Positions 44,850 to 56,569 of a DNA stretch of 64,000 nt are shown piece by piece (position 1 is the first letter of the stretch; the number at the start of each line of letters is the position of its first letter). A program made the position numbers and the translations under genes. The stretch is taken from positions 7,279,438 to 7,343,437 of the forward strand of contig JADANN010000364.1 in assembly GCA_018806985.1 (NCBI GenBank), written 5' to 3'. The stretch comes from Angiostrongylus vasorum. Lineage: Eukaryota; Nematoda; Chromadorea; Rhabditida; Metastrongylidae. The notes beneath the pieces were generated by a model that searched no databases, was not told the DNA's origin, and was given only the letters and a program-made list of their open reading frames with translations.

Positions 44850-45215
44850 TTGGATGGCATGTCTTCACTCGTTAGGCGGCCCACAGCATAATTTCCGCTT
44901 CTTTGGAGTTTTGCCGATCTAGCCACTATGGTTCCCTGGAATCCTGAAGTCAGCCAGACCAAAGCCTGCCACAGGTCGTCACCACCACACGCAGTCGCCG
45001 CCCTCGTGGATCAGAGGGAGATTTGTCGCCATGTGACTAGTTTCACACCAAGACGATGGTGGATCCTGGTACTGGTTTACTCTTAGCTGAGCTTCCTGAT
45101 GAAAGCGCCGAAGTCCTCAGCTTGGCTGACCTTGCCGCAGGACGAATCCCCCCTGCCATACATCGCAGCCCGATACCCATGAACACCTCCCAACCACGAT
45201 AAGACGATAAACCAT
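44850..45215 (+). repeat. Dispersed family D copy, full length
   Basis: From CTTCACTCGTTAGGCGGC to CACCTCCCAACCACGATAAG, parallel to the 2.9-kb copy throughout. Confidence 0.7.
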
Positions 45216-45499
45216 TGAGAGGAATTCATATTTTAGTAATGAGAAACATGTGTTTCACATGGATATATGTAGAGCAGCAGTGAGTATAGCATCTAAAAGT
45301 CATATATATCATGATACGAAATCTTGTAATTTTAATGAACGAATTTTTTACTTAGGTGAATACTTGAGCAGTCCTTTTTCACGAGTCGTGCAGACTCCAG
45401 CACATTTGCTATTCGTTTCTTTCACTCGTAATCATCGTCCATTGTAGTGGTTTTATTCGAGCATGGTGGTGCGTGCTAGTCTCATGCCGTGATTTGTAA

Positions 45500-46244
45500 A
45501 ACAAATGCAGCTGCGAGTACTGTCTACTAACTTTGGTTACGAATACATCCGCCCACCATGTAGGTGGTCGTCCTGGGGGGACGTTTGCGTTCTCTTGGAG
45601 TCCACTCTACTGTTCTTTTCGTTCATCTGTCGCCAGTTCTTCACATTATGTGACCGGCCCATATGTGTTTCGCTATCGATGTATATTCTCCTGGGTCTCG
45701 AAGATGTGACAGATTTCGAGGGTCAGAGCTTCGCATTCCGGCTAGATATTGAGAGTGAATGGTTATATTCCAGAAGACAACGCTCAAGCGCTCTGTGAGT
45801 AGTGCGAAGCATTCTTGACGCGATTAAAGTATCAGCCCACGTCTCTGCAGCACAACAAAGCGTGGGAACACCGTTGAATCGAAAAGGTGAGCGCGGATTT
45901 TCGGATCCTTCAGTTAGTCGGTGGCTTCTTTGAGAGGCCCGAATGCGGCCGAAGCTGCTCTCGTTCTTCTATCTAGTTCCTCCTTCATGTTGTTTTCCAT
46001 GTTCATTGATCGCCCAAGGTATACGTGCGAGGTGGTCTCTGCAATCAGAAAGCCATCAAGTTCAATTTTTTTTGCCTTCGCACCACAGATTTTTCATGGA
46101 CAGAGTCTTCTTCCAATTTATGCGTAGTCCGGTCTTTTTTGCCGCTTCTTTGAGCTCGCTGATCGTTGTCTCTGCTTCGCTGGTATTTCTTGAGAAGATG
46201 ATGATGTCGTCGGCGAAAAGATTAGATTTTTTGTAGAATTTCAC
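45500..46244 (-). pseudogene. Non-LTR retrotransposon reverse transcriptase fragment
   Basis: On the minus strand the first segment reads NLFADDIIIFS, the catalytic FADD motif of the RT palm. It ends at a stop right after a run of eight A. Dropping one A opens the frame that goes on IELDGFLIAETTSHVYLGRS, then RAHLFDSTVFPRF, a typical thumb/C-terminal region, and WAGHIM near 45560. Further stops follow. The domain order is RT only; no endonuclease is seen. It differs from the RTE copies at 12.6 and 58 kb. Confidence 0.7.
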
Positions 46245-46550
46245 GTTGTGACATTGATAATACGTTGCAATCTAATGCTAGATGCTTATACAACGTTTAT
46301 TTGGCCAACGTCCCCTGCGTCTTTGTCTTCATCAGAGCCGATGATCCGAGTTCATGGCCCTCAGTCGTTCGTTCCGTCGATATGGTGTCTTCGTAGTCGT
46401 ACCGAGTCGGATCTTCTTCAGTGGGCTCGAATGAGGAAACTTCAACCGGTAGTGCTCTTTCATACAGGACTGTTGTTGTGAATAACGAATATGCTTGATA
46501 ACAATTTATTCTTCAACGGACAATCCATCCTGTAGCCGTCAGTATTAGAT
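46245..46550. mobile_element. Foldback-related element
   Basis: GTTTATTTGGCCAACGTCCC, GTCTTTGTCTTCATCAGAGC and GGATCTTCTTCAGTGGGC follow the layout of the 15.2-kb and 49.5-kb members, but inverted ends are not clear. It abuts the RT fragment. Confidence 0.45.
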
Positions 46551-46751
46551 AAGCTCGCGCGTAGCGAAACTATTACTATTCTATTCCGACTTTCATTTAA
46601 CCTGAGTATGAACGATTAATGTGCCTTATTTCGAAAAATACATATAAAATGCAAAATAAAAAATGACACAAAATTCCGAATGAATGCACTTAATGCTTCG
46701 CAACAATCTCCTACTTGCTTACCAGTGAAATAAGTTGTATAGACTTTTCAT

Positions 46752-47032
46752 AAAGGATAAAAGATAAAGCTCTCGGCGTTGATCAATCTCTGATGCGCGA
46801 TGCATTCGGCTCCATTGAGCATCGTTGTAGGCGACTGAATGCGTATCTGGTCTGTACAATGACTCGCGGCGGCCTACCGATGTATCGAGCCAATGCTGCT
46901 ATCCTCCCAGACAAGTCTGACACCAATTTGCCGACCCTGGAGGAATGGAGCGCTTGGTGAGCCAGGTGCACAGGGATCGATCCCATGTGTATCGCAGGGT
47001 GCCTCCGACCACTGCGCTACATGCGCTCTTTT
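46752..47032 (-). mobile_element. S1 SINE-type copy
   Basis: On the minus strand: GCGCATGTAGCGCAGTGGTC (box A), GGGATCGATCCC (box B), GGTGTCAGACTTGTCTGGG, ending TTTATCTTTTATCC. Confidence 0.8.
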
Positions 47033-47034
47033 CA

Positions 47035-47465
47035 TGGACTTTTCATTCCAAGGATAAATGAAAGGCGGTTTACAACAGTATTGATGGATGCGTCTAAGTA
47101 AATCCAAAAGCCGGAAAAGTTTTTTCGAAAAATTCATTCTGTATGAAGAAGAGAATGATGAAATAATGATCTGTAGTTGGGATCAATGATATTCGAACAG
47201 CATTAGGAGAGGACTATTTTTATAATAGGCAGAGCTCTTTTCAATCATATCTGTGACAAAAATCATTCTTCTCACACTCCGTCTTGTTTCTGGAATCTGA
47301 AACTCAGTTCAATTTGGTTGTAGTCAGCAATTGAAAGAACAAAATCCAAAAAAAAGCCAGGAGTTTTCATTGTCTTTATTCTCAATGCACATCGATTTAT
47401 GTAATCCCATAAGAGTTTCATAGTTTGTGTCTTCCAAACCGCTGATGAGAATTGCGGATTTCTTA
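47035..47465. other. Unique sequence, nothing recognised
   Basis: No exon or repeat family seen. Confidence 0.4.
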
Positions 47466-47469
47466 TTTC

Positions 47470-47745
47470 TCAGAATTGACTGCTGCTTCAGTCCAGCTGG
47501 CTACTATGCCCTTTTTTGCTCCTCAGGTCATTCTTGTTGACAAATGATTGCTGATATGATAGCACCGTTAGGGGTGAAAAAAGACTCGTTGAAAGAAGCG
47601 CAAAGCGCGGGGGCTAAGTTGATGCAGTGAATAGCACGTGAGATTCCGGAAAGGGTAATCACAGGTTTTAAACTCAACTAGCGTTCCGAGTTTGGCTCAT
47701 ATCTCAGCAACATTGTGGATGTATTTCGAATCATAATTTGCATGA
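47470..47745 (+). mobile_element. S2 copy, diverged sub-branch
   Basis: GACAAATGATTGCTGATATG and CACCGTTAGGGGTGAAAAAA match the 18.3-kb copy. The promoter region is near GGGGCTAAGTTGATGCAGTG. It ends CTCAGCAACATTGTGG. Confidence 0.6.
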
Positions 47746-47778
47746 AGAAGAATGGGCAGTAAATTAAAAGTTTTGACT

Positions 47779-47894
47779 TCGATGTTTTTTCTTAAATAAG
47801 CAGACACGAGGTTGTTATTATAGAGCCTGAAGAAGGCGAAACCGCCGAAACTATAATAACAACCTCGTGTCTGCTTATTGAAGAAAAACATCGA
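47779..47894. mobile_element. Compact near-perfect hairpin element
   Basis: Left arm 47779-47822 (TCGATGTTTTTTCTTAAATA, AGCAGACACGAGGTTGTTAT) pairs with right arm 47850-47894 (ATAACAACCTCGTGTCTGC, TTGAAGAAAAACATCGA). The 27-nt loop is the foldback family core, CCTGAAGAAGGCGAAACCG. A shared tail ATCAATGCCGAGGTTAACAG follows. It is the smallest and cleanest member of the family. Confidence 0.85.
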
Positions 47895-47989
47895 ATTATC
47901 AATCAATGCCGAGGTTAACAGAAAATCGGTCTTGGGAATCGTTTTTGACTTCGATTTGAGAAATTTCGCGTCGATCGATCTCTTAGTAA

Positions 47990-48215
47990 TATGCCCTTCA
48001 TTCGACTCCATTCGTAGTATCGTTGAGGTAATTGAACGTATATTTGTTCTAAAAGATGACGTGTGGTGGTCCACTGATGTATCTGCTTTTGATGCTCACA
48101 GAAACGTCTGGTACAAATTTTCATGACTTCTATCGAGGGAGGGCTCGATTAGTCCTGGAGGCTAGGGTAATTTATCAACTATTTCGTGTATGCGGAGGTA
48201 CCTCTAACCACTGCG
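47990..48215 (-). repeat. Diverged S1 SINE-type copy
   Basis: ATTCGACTCCATTCGTAGTA, TCGTTGAGGTAATTGAACG, TGGTGGTCCACTGATGTATC and CTCTAACCACTGCGG in S1 order, reversed. Confidence 0.55.
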
Positions 48216-48485
48216 GTTTCCCTTTCTAGGAAGCGATTACGATTATTCATAGAGCGTGTTGCTATTCTACCACAAATATGTCACATACATCAGTTAAATA
48301 TTAAGCTTTTTCATGTGATAGTGAACGACAACCATATGATCCAATCAAATGAGTTCGCTCTTAGCTCGACCATTCCTTTTTTTTCGACTTTTTTGTCGAA
48401 ATACTTCAACAGCCAATAATGATTGTAGTATAAATTATTGCGTGACTTGTACACTTGTCACGCCACTGCTTTTATGCACCAACTA

Positions 48486-48745
48486 TAGAAAGGATGCCTG
48501 TTGCTCAGTGGTTAGAGGAACGCTACAAGAGACATGTGGTCTCTGGTTCGCCTCCACGCCTCCGACGAACCAAGATCTCTATAGCAGCGAATTAGTAGGC
48601 AGGTTTGGAAAAATTGATCATTGTACTGATGCATAAATAGGCTATCAAAAGTCGTTTTATGAGCCAAATATACACTCAGTGACATCTATGATGGTACGAA
48701 TGGAGTCCAATGTGTGACGCATCAATTAAGAATCATTCAAATTCG
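48486..48745 (+). mobile_element. Diverged S1 SINE-type copy
   Basis: GGATGCCTGTTGCTCAGTGG (box A), GGTCTCTGGTTCGCCTCC (box B), then CAGTGACATCTATGATGG and GAATGGAGTCCAATGTGTG. Confidence 0.55.
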
Positions 48746-48859
48746 AATACTTTATCTCTTATCCTATTATTGGCTGAAAGGCATTATTCATGTCTCAATA
48801 AAGATGAATGCGATCCAATACCATAATTCACCATTGTCCTGTTATCAATTTACTTGCAT

Positions 48860-49050
48860 AGTGGTTCCCTCTGATCCAGAAGGACGACGGCTGCCTGTGG
48901 TGGTGACGACCTGAGGCAGACATTGGTTAGGGTCACCTCGGCACTCCAAGTAACCACAATGGCTAAACCAGCAAAACTCCGAAAACTGGAAATAATGCTG
49001 GGGCGCGCACAACCAGTTGAGACCGGCCATACAAGTGTTCAAGTAAGTAT
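48860..49050 (-). repeat. Dispersed family D copy, 5' part
   Basis: The reverse complement gives CTGGTTGTGCGCGCCCCAGC and GGTCGTCACCACCACAGGC. It is cut at the same inner point as the 42.6-kb copy. Confidence 0.65.
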
Positions 49051-49479
49051 AAAGATAAATGTGTAAAAGGAACGCCTCGTCAGCAAGGCTTTCGTTTTGA
49101 ATTACCTACACTCAAGATTATTGTGCGTTTGTTCCTATAGGAATCTTTGAACAGAGTCTTTGACGAAGATCCTTCAATGTCAACTGCTTAATAAACTCAA
49201 AAAATCCCGTCTAGACAGTGGGACTCGTCGAAAAAAAAGTTAATCATTCTCAAAGATTAGAAGAATAATCGTTCTATTTTTTTTCCATTGACAAGCTAAC
49301 ACGGGGCTCCACCAAAATCCTAACATCCACAATTGTACGGCGAGGAGCGCCCCGTGGTCACGTGTGATCTCTCACCGTGTCTCGGATACATTTTTTTGAT
49401 CTGAGCGAAAGGCTTAAGAAAAACATAGCGGTGAGTGTGACAATATTTCAGCAACCGACTTACCTTAAACTCGATATTA

Positions 49480-49925
49480 CTAATCAACATGTATTCTGTC
49501 ATCGATAAGCTAACACGAGTTTGATGAATAAACTTTATTCGGCTGACGTTTCGGCTTCATCGTCTTCCTCAGAGCCGTTGACCCGAGTCGATGTCCTCAT
49601 TCCCTAGTACTATCGATGTGGTGTCTTCTTATTTGACCACTATTTGTTTGATTTATTTCGGCACTTATCGCGTTTTTTTATGGTTCATTTATTAACCTCA
49701 TGTTAGCTATCAGTGAAAGAAAACGGTGAGTGTTTGAGAGATGCTCTTCACTACGCGAATAGTCATTTATGGATTGTTCCGTCTGCTGAGGTAATGAAAG
49801 TGTTTGGACACGAATACTCCATGTCAATTCGGTTTTTCGAGGCTCTGAAGAAGGCGAAAACACCGAAACGTTCGCTATTGTGAAGCAATACATGCTTTTG
49901 TAACAATCCCGTGTCTAAAAAGGGA
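49480..49925. mobile_element. Foldback-family element
   Basis: Left end ATCGATAAGCTAACACGAG with CTGACGTTTCGGCTTCATC; right part GGCTCTGAAGAAGGCGAAAA, CACCGAAACGTTCGC and GTAACAATCCCGTGTC. The core is present on both sides, facing inward. The outer arms are only loosely complementary. Confidence 0.5.
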
Positions 49926-50195
49926 TAGGGCTCTCGGCGTCGATCTATCCTTGAGGAATGTGTCATGCATTCGACTCCGCTAAGCATCGTTGGGGGGTGG
50001 CTGAGTGCATATCTGCATTTACAGTGATTCGCGGTGGCCTACCGATGTATCGACCCAGTGGTGTCATCCTCCCAGACAAGTTTAACACCAATTTACCGAC
50101 CATGGGAATGAAAGGCTTCGTGGGCCAGGCACACAATCGATCCCAAGTGTATTGCAGGGCACCTCCACTATTGCGCTACATGCTCCCTTTTGAAT
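49918..50195 (-). mobile_element. S1 SINE-type copy
   Basis: On the minus strand: GCATGTAGCGCAATAGTGG (box A), GGGATCGATTG (box B), AACTTGTCTGGGAGGATG. Inserted directly against the foldback element. Confidence 0.7.
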
Positions 50196-50290
50196 TAACG
50201 CGAGATTGTTATAAAGTGCTTATTCGGCTAGTGTTTCGACGTCTTCGTCTTCTTCAGAGCCGGATTGATCCTGATCCATGTGGGTTGTCT
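50195..50290. repeat. Half of a foldback-family element
   Basis: ACGCGAGATTGTTATAAAGT, then GGCTAGTGTTTCGACGTC and GTCTTCTTCAGAGCCGG. No matching second arm was found nearby. Confidence 0.5.
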
Positions 50291-50294
50291 ACAG

Positions 50295-50930
50295 CCGTTC
50301 ATATCTCCGAAATGGGTCTTCTTGTCGGAGTCAACGAGGCATTGTTCAAGAACTATTCGCTTTTTCTTTTTCGGGGAAAAAAACTTCAGTACAAAGACCG
50401 TCTTGTCTGTCTACCAATTTTATTTGGGAAGATATCATGTTCCACTTTTTTTTTCCTCGCTCCATTTCTTTTTTTTTCTAACGATGTCCACAGAGGAATC
50501 AAGAAAATATTAGTGGCGTCGGTTAATCAAGAGAAGAAACAATGCCTGGTTCGTGTTCTTCCATTGGTACAAATTCTTTCGTTTCTATAATGAATACGAC
50601 AACAATGGATGATTGAATTAATGAATTTGTTGCAAAGCTATCCGATAAATGGGTCATTCTATGAGTTTTTTTAATCCGTAATCCAGTCCTTGTTTTATTC
50701 CAGCAATCCAGAAATGATTAGAGAAGGTTCTAGAGTGCTATACATCTTTCTCGATTCAATCTGTTGTTGGACCGTTGACGAGCATTCTATTACGAAAAAA
50801 ATCGAAAGCTACTTAGTCTTTGAGATTGTACGCAAGTGTTACATTATTCTATGGCTTCTGCTGGAAATACATTAAATTTTCTCTTTATAGTGGTGACACA
50901 GGTGACTAGACTAGACAGTATTAAAGAAGA
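50295..50930. other. Unique sequence; pyrimidine-rich
   Basis: No gene supported. TTTTTCCTCGCTCC-type tracts at 50430-50480 make long but meaningless frames. Confidence 0.35.
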
Positions 50931-50934
50931 AGAA

Positions 50935-51245
50935 ACTTCCCGAAGGTTTACCGCCTCATCTTGCCTGGGAGGTGTTCCTGAGTGTCGAACTGTTATCTAC
51001 AGCCGAAGGATTCATCCTCCAAGCAGGATCTTCTAAGCTGAGAAGAAGTCTGACTCCATCAAAGGTCTAGCTATAAGTAAGCCAATACCAGGATCCACCA
51101 CTGTCCTGGTATCAAACTGGCCGGGCTGACCTCGGGACTCCAGAGAACCACAGTGGCTAAAGCCAGCAAAACTCCGAAAAGTGGAGATTATGCTGGTGCC
51201 CTCACAGCCAATGAGGATGGGCCGTCCAAGCACAACATTCAAGAA
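50935..51245 (-). repeat. Dispersed family D copy with an inner deletion
   Basis: Both ends are present (CCGCCTCATCTTGCCTGGGA and GTCCAAGCACAACATTC), but the central part, between CCAGCATAATCTCC and the GACGGTGG region, is shortened compared with the 2.9-kb copy. Confidence 0.65.
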
Positions 51246-51249
51246 AGAA

Positions 51250-51795
51250 AAAATTCATAGCATTTAAGTAAAGAGAAAGAAAAAATTACAATGAAGGGAA
51301 TGAAGATTGTGAACGCGTCAATGAGCATAGGAATCATATTGCGACTGGAATGAGTCGTTCATGGAAACAGAGCCCTTCAAAAATTATAGGCACTTGTCAG
51401 AAGATTCCTGATAGCTATTCGTTTACGAGGATATTTCCCTCCTTTTATGCGTTCTTTTTTAAGCTAGTCTTTCTTTTTAAAGTGCCTTTGCTCTTTCGCA
51501 TAACTGATGAAGGACATTAAAAAGCATGCAGAACGCGCACTAGTATTCGTTTTGTTTTCTCCGCTCCGTCTTCGTTCTCTTTCTACTGTCATCGGTGGAA
51601 GGTTTCTCGCGATTTTGACTGCAGCCTGACAATCTCTCCCGTGCCTTCTCATTTAAATATTTAATGTTCGTTGAGGGTTGTTTTTTCCGGAATTATGAAA
51701 TATCCGCATCTTAGAGTTTCAAGGTTCATAGCTTCAGCCTTGCTATTATTAGATTTTCTAGAACGATAAATACTTCTGTTGCTTTACTGACAACA
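51250..51795. other. Unique sequence; one open minus frame
   Basis: A basic 62-codon frame (51464-51652, minus) reads MTVERERRRSGENKTN. Coding use is possible but has no other support. Confidence 0.25.
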
Positions 51796-51799
51796 GTAA

Positions 51800-52190
51800 A
51801 GTCTTTTTTCTTACTTGCTTTGCATGACCCATCATCCACATTTACCGTGCGTATCCCACCACTTCTCACACTCGATTCGTTTCCTCGCATCCATCATCCA
51901 CGAACGTCTTCAACTCTTTACGCGTAGTTTCGGCTCTCCTTGAGGATATTCCTATCGTCATGAATGCTGGTCGAGTCTATTCTTTCTGGATTCCCGATAT
52001 AGCTAGGGGTTTCCCATTACGATTGCAGAGAGTGAGCCTTGCCTGAAAAAACTCTGGTTCATTCAGTTTACCGATCCGCCTCAAGAGGATGAGAGGTATG
52101 GTGAGCCAGGGGGCAAGATCGGACCAGAATCGTGCTCTCGGTGGGCGGCGTCATTACCACTGTGTCGCCTGCTCCCTAACAACGACCACC
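51800..52190 (-). mobile_element. S3 SINE-type copy
   Basis: On the minus strand: CAGGCGACACAGTGGTAATG (box A), TGGTCCGATCTTGCC (damaged box B). ATCATCCACGAACGTCTTC lies at its far end on the plus strand. Confidence 0.7.
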
Positions 52191-52194
52191 ACTC

Positions 52195-53155
52195 TCGTGA
52201 CGAGTGGTAGTTATAAGTGTCAAAATCCTTTTGCCACAGTGTTTGACATAACATTTATGTGTCTTACTTTTTGTTCCTGTGATTTATTTCAATACGTGAT
52301 ACTATTCTCCTATACTATTTGTTACATTTTATGGCTTTGTAGAACACAGATGTTGTGTTCGGCGTTGGTCAGAGAAAGTTCTATTCTGTACTTGGAAATA
52401 TGCGAAGCATTCACACATTTCAGTACTATACATATACTGTACATATATTTACCGTACACGTATTCAAAACCTTTTCAATTCTTACTGCTCGTGAAATCCA
52501 ACCTACTGTTCTTCTCGTCAACCTGTTGTTCTCTGATCTCGTTAGATGACTACACCGTCAGTCTTCATTTACTGTGACAAATTATGCTAGATCTCGAAGA
52601 CGGAATATCCTTCGAAGATCTAAACTGTAAAAAACCGGCCTAGTGTTAAGCATGCTTGTTCATTTTTAAAAGGCGTCGCTGGAGCGCAGTGAAAATTATT
52701 TCGGATGCCTTTAATACTGCTAAAGTACCAGCTCATCTTCCTCTTCCAAAGATAAAGAGTTACTCTAAATGAAAGTGGATAAATTTCCTGAAAATCAACA
52801 AATTCCAAAGAGTCTATAATTTCAAAATCTTAATGGCACTTTTTTATCGGTCAAAGTTTATTTCACTTTATTTTATTTCGTCTAGACTCAGAATCTCTTA
52901 AAAGAAGGTCGATGCCAAACTTCTGTTCATCTCTTCTTAACATGTCATTGACGGTAGCACCAAGGTAAGCTTAGAAAATCCAGTTCAGATGATTGAATGG
53001 TGCTTCACGCAAGAAGTTTTTAATCCCTATGGCCGTCTCCAGTTGGAAAACTGGTTGTTGAAAGTTAACGCAAAACGCTTTTTTTCCCACGTTCTTCCAA
53101 ACCACCACTCGGAATTTTTCCTTGAAATCCTTCGTCTAGTTTACTTGTTTACTCT
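52195..53155. other. Mostly unique; weak exon candidates
   Basis: A plus frame after GGCTTTGTAG (52343) reads DVVFGVGQRKFYSVLGNMR. It has an acceptor but no convincing donor and no family likeness, so it is not called. Confidence 0.3.
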
Positions 53156-53159
53156 TGCA

Positions 53160-53415
53160 GCGCTTTGTTAGCGATGCCCTGCATTGCACTTGTGGTCTTC
53201 GGTTCAATCCCCTGGCTTAGAGCAAATCAAGTCCCTTATCATAGTTCATTGACAAATTGATACCAGACTTTTCAGCGAGGTTCGCAACGCTAATCTGATA
53301 CATTGATAAGCCCTAGCAAATCACTGCGTTAATGAGATATGCATCCAATCACCTCTAGAGTGCTACGAATGAAGTGGAATGTCCAGCTCATTTACCAGAA
53401 ACTAGTCCACGGCTA
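53160..53415 (+). mobile_element. Diverged S1 SINE-type copy
   Basis: GGTCTTCGGTTCAATCCCC is a good box B; the box A region is eroded. ATTGATACCAGACTTTTCAG and AATCACCTCTAGAGTGC follow the S1 body. Confidence 0.5.
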
Positions 53416-53949
53416 CTAATTCTTTATTCTCCAACCTTTATTCCATTCTTGTCAGTTCTAACACATAGAACAATTCGTCCTTCTCTCTTTCTTGCAGTTA
53501 AATGGTGTTCAATGATCCAATAGGTGGTAATCCTGCCTTCGTGAACACTCAATACTCTCGGCTCTCTTGCTCCATTTTTTCTGCTATGGCATAATTATCC
53601 TTTTGTATTTCTCGTATTTCTTCTCTTTTTTGGCATTTACTCTATATTTGCCAAATGGAATGCAATGCAGGCAGTTTCCGTCAGTGTACGTCACTAGTAA
53701 AAAGCAGAGGCTATGGAATAGCAAATAAAATAGCAGATGGATAATATTGAGACTCCTAAGAATAGCACTGACTTTTTAAATGCTGATCTGAAGTCGATTC
53801 CTCATTCATCGCAATCTATTTCGAAAATGCAAGGAGGATAATCAGTCAAATGTTCGACTCACGACTTACAATGAATGAGCGATTACTGCCAACCTATGAC
53901 GATTTGCTTAGTGCTCACGCAACGTAGCATTGCACTGTACTACGTTATA

Positions 53950-54195
53950 AACTCTATTGCCTATGAAGCATAAAGGGGCTTACGTTGAAAAACCCTTTAA
54001 AAGAATGCCATGCATTCGAGCCCATTTCTGATGTCGTAGCACTGACCAATGCATCAAGCCAGTGTTTTTTCCTTCCCGGAAAGTCCGCTATCAATTTGCT
54101 GAACATATAACGAAACGTGAACCTTGTTGACTCCTATTGCAAGATCAAACCAGCGATAATATATTCAGCACACTCTCTAACTACAACCCTGAACG
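53950..54195 (-). repeat. Eroded S1-type copy
   Basis: GAATGCCATGCATTCGAG, AATGCATCAAGCCAGTG and CTCTCTAACTACAACCC in reverse S1 order. Confidence 0.45.
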
Positions 54196-54404
54196 CCGAA
54201 CTTTACTTATAGCCCAGTGAATCATCGAGTTATTCGAGTTGACCCCCTGAAAGAGTCGTTGAGTGCAAGAAATTTGCGCTTTGCTCGTTTAGAGGAACAC
54301 GAAGAGTATCACATTTTTTTGTGTGACAGCCATAAATTGTTTTAACTAATCTTGCCAATAATATGGCTATGGGCTGATTGCTGTTTTATGGGTCTGTTCA
54401 GATG

Positions 54405-54690
54405 AAAGGGCGCAAGTGGCGCAGTGGTCGGAGGCACCCCTGCAACACCCACGTAGGATCGATCCCCGCGCCCGTGTCTCACCAAGCATTCCATTCCTCC
54501 GCGGTCGGCAAATTGGTACCAAACTTGTATGGGAGGGTAGCAGCACTGCGTTGATACATCGCTAGGGGCAACATGAGTCATCGTAAAGGCCAGACATGCA
54601 TTCATTCACCTCCAAACAATGCTTGATGAAGTCGAATGCATGACGCATCCCTCAAGGATTGATCAACTCCGAGAGCTTTATTCTGTACTT
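54405..54690 (+). mobile_element. S1 SINE-type copy, well preserved
   Basis: GGCGCAAGTGGCGCAGTGG (box A), GTAGGATCGATCCCCGCG (box B), GGTACCAAACTTGTATGG, GATTGATCAACTCCGAGAG, CTTTATTCTG. Confidence 0.8.
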
Positions 54691-54694
54691 TTTT

Positions 54695-55255
54695 TACTAC
54701 TCACACGACATATCATAGCTGAGTTCCACACCTGAGTTTTGTTGCTGCACACTTTTAACAGAGTTTACTTGAAAGAAGTGTTCAACTTGTCCTCAGCTAG
54801 AGTGGTTATGCTCAAGCAAAAAGCACTCGCAACGTATGGAGCAGTTTGAGATCCAGAAACACAGTAGGTAGGTACTATACGCCTTGAACTAGTAGAATAG
54901 TGTTAATAAGCACATTGTTCTATCCATTACTATAAAAGGTAGAGAACTTCAAAAATGAGACATTGTCATTTCCTTCTCTACGATCACTGCACTTTCATAT
55001 GTCCACTCAAAGATTGAGCAACATGGGAAAGTCGGCAATTAGGAGGAGCACTCCTGAATCGATATGAAACGTTCCGGCTATCGCTGGATGCCATACTCCA
55101 CATTTCCACAACCTCTTACAGTTTATTTCGTCATTTTACTGAACTTAAGAAGAGCTGAAGAGTTGGGTTGAAATCGGGAAAAGACTTTCTCTGGGCGACC
55201 CATACTTCAGATATCAGTATGTCAACGGTACACATAGAAATCTTTCATTTTTTTT
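54695..55255. other. Unique sequence, nothing firm
   Basis: A frame near 55010-55077 reads SNMGKSAIRRSTPESI and stops at TGA. It has no splice context. Confidence 0.3.
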
Positions 55256-55257
55256 AC

Positions 55258-55380
55258 TTGTTTATTATTCACCATTTCTTGTCCTCACATATGCTGTGGG
55301 AATCTCAGCACTTCCTCCACTTGATTCGTTTCCTCGTTTCCACCATTCACCGAGGTCATCCACTTCTACATGCCCGCACT
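55258..55380 (-). repeat. S3 fragment
   Basis: TGCTGTGGGAATCTCAGCAC, CACTTGATTCGTTTCCTC and ACCGAGGTCATCC match the S3 3' part only. Confidence 0.55.
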
Positions 55381-55549
55381 ACGGGATCGAGAACGTGAGA
55401 TATCTCTTTTCCAATATTTGTCATTTCCAAAGTTCAAAATTGGTGGCACCTGTCTATCACACACAATCAATATAAAACACTTTGGTCGCAGCGAAGTATC
55501 ACAGCATATTCAGTTACTTATCACGCAGCTTTATGTTCAGAAGTATGAA

Positions 55550-55835
55550 GGATGAAGCAGTCGAAGTCGACCACCCGCTTGAGGATTTGCCATCCATTCT
55601 ACTCCATTCGAAGCATCGTAGAGTTTTCTAAACTCCTTTCGTTTCTATATGATAAGTTGCGTTGACCTACAAATGTATCAATTAAGTGTCTTCATCTATC
55701 CAAACAAGTATGCTACGAATTTACCGACCTCGGATTGGTGGAGGCTTGACTTTCTGAGTGGTTCATGCTCGAACCAACAACCCGGTTTGCTTTGGAGGGT
55801 TACTTCTAACCACTGCGCTACACATTCCCAATCTA
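55550..55835 (-). mobile_element. Diverged S1 SINE-type copy
   Basis: TTCTAACCACTGCGCTACAC at the right end is box A reversed; AAACAAGTATGCTACGAATT and ACTCCATTCGAAGCATCG follow the body. Confidence 0.6.
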
Positions 55836-56287
55836 TCTATGCTTACGACTTCTGAAGCAAAACTACGCTGCTAGAGATATTTTCCACATTTTTTCCCCTT
55901 TCATTTCCCTTTTTTCATTCTCATCTCTTCATTCTAAAAAAGAACTCGTTTATTTCCTTTCATTAATTTTTTTGTGAAACACCTTTTTTGACTTCATTAG
56001 ACTTTCAATTTTTTTTCGATTTCATTAATTTGGCTGGGTGGGCGGAGAATCCGTTAGGGTCTGATAAAAGATAACGTTTCATGGTGCCTAAACAACCACT
56101 TAAAGTTGAAGCACACTGATTAAAGTGTGTATTCCCCAAAAATTTTGTTTTCGTTTGCTTTCAAACTTTGGTTTATACTTCTCTATATTTTCCAAGGAAG
56201 TATTCAAAGCAAGGTAAAATACGCAAGTGCAACAACGAGTCAGTAGTAAATTGTGCACATACAAACCAACATAAATGAAAGCGTAAG

Positions 56288-56565
56288 AACATTCGGCGTT
56301 GATCAATTCCTTAAGGATACGTCATTGATTCGACTCCATCCTTAGCATCAAAGATTCACTCCGTATTCGATGTACATAACGACTTTTGGTGGCTTGCCGA
56401 TGTTTCAAATCAGTGCTGCTATCCTTCCAGACAAGCATAGTACTAATTCACCAACCATGTGGGAAAGGAGGGTTTGGTTAACATGTGGTATGTGATTGAA
56501 CCATCGACCACGAGTGAATTATAGCACGTCTCTAACTACTACGCTACACCCATGCTTCTCAGACT
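56288..56565 (-). mobile_element. S1 SINE-type copy
   Basis: GGCGTTGATCAATTCCTTAA, CTATCCTTCCAGACAAGC and CTAACTACTACGCTACACCC, reversed S1 order. Confidence 0.65.
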
Positions 56566-56569
56566 GATG

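Noticed and set aside
47824..47850. Hammerhead ribozyme in the foldback core (CTGAAGA...GAAAC)
   Set aside because: The core has CUGANGA and GAAA, but an extra A precedes stem II, and no copy I checked offers matching stems I and III with a NUH cleavage site. It is closed by one long stem instead. A covariance search with the hammerhead models would decide.
49958..50590. 210-codon plus frame
   Set aside because: It crosses an S1 copy, half a foldback element and pyrimidine tracts; no domain or splice support.
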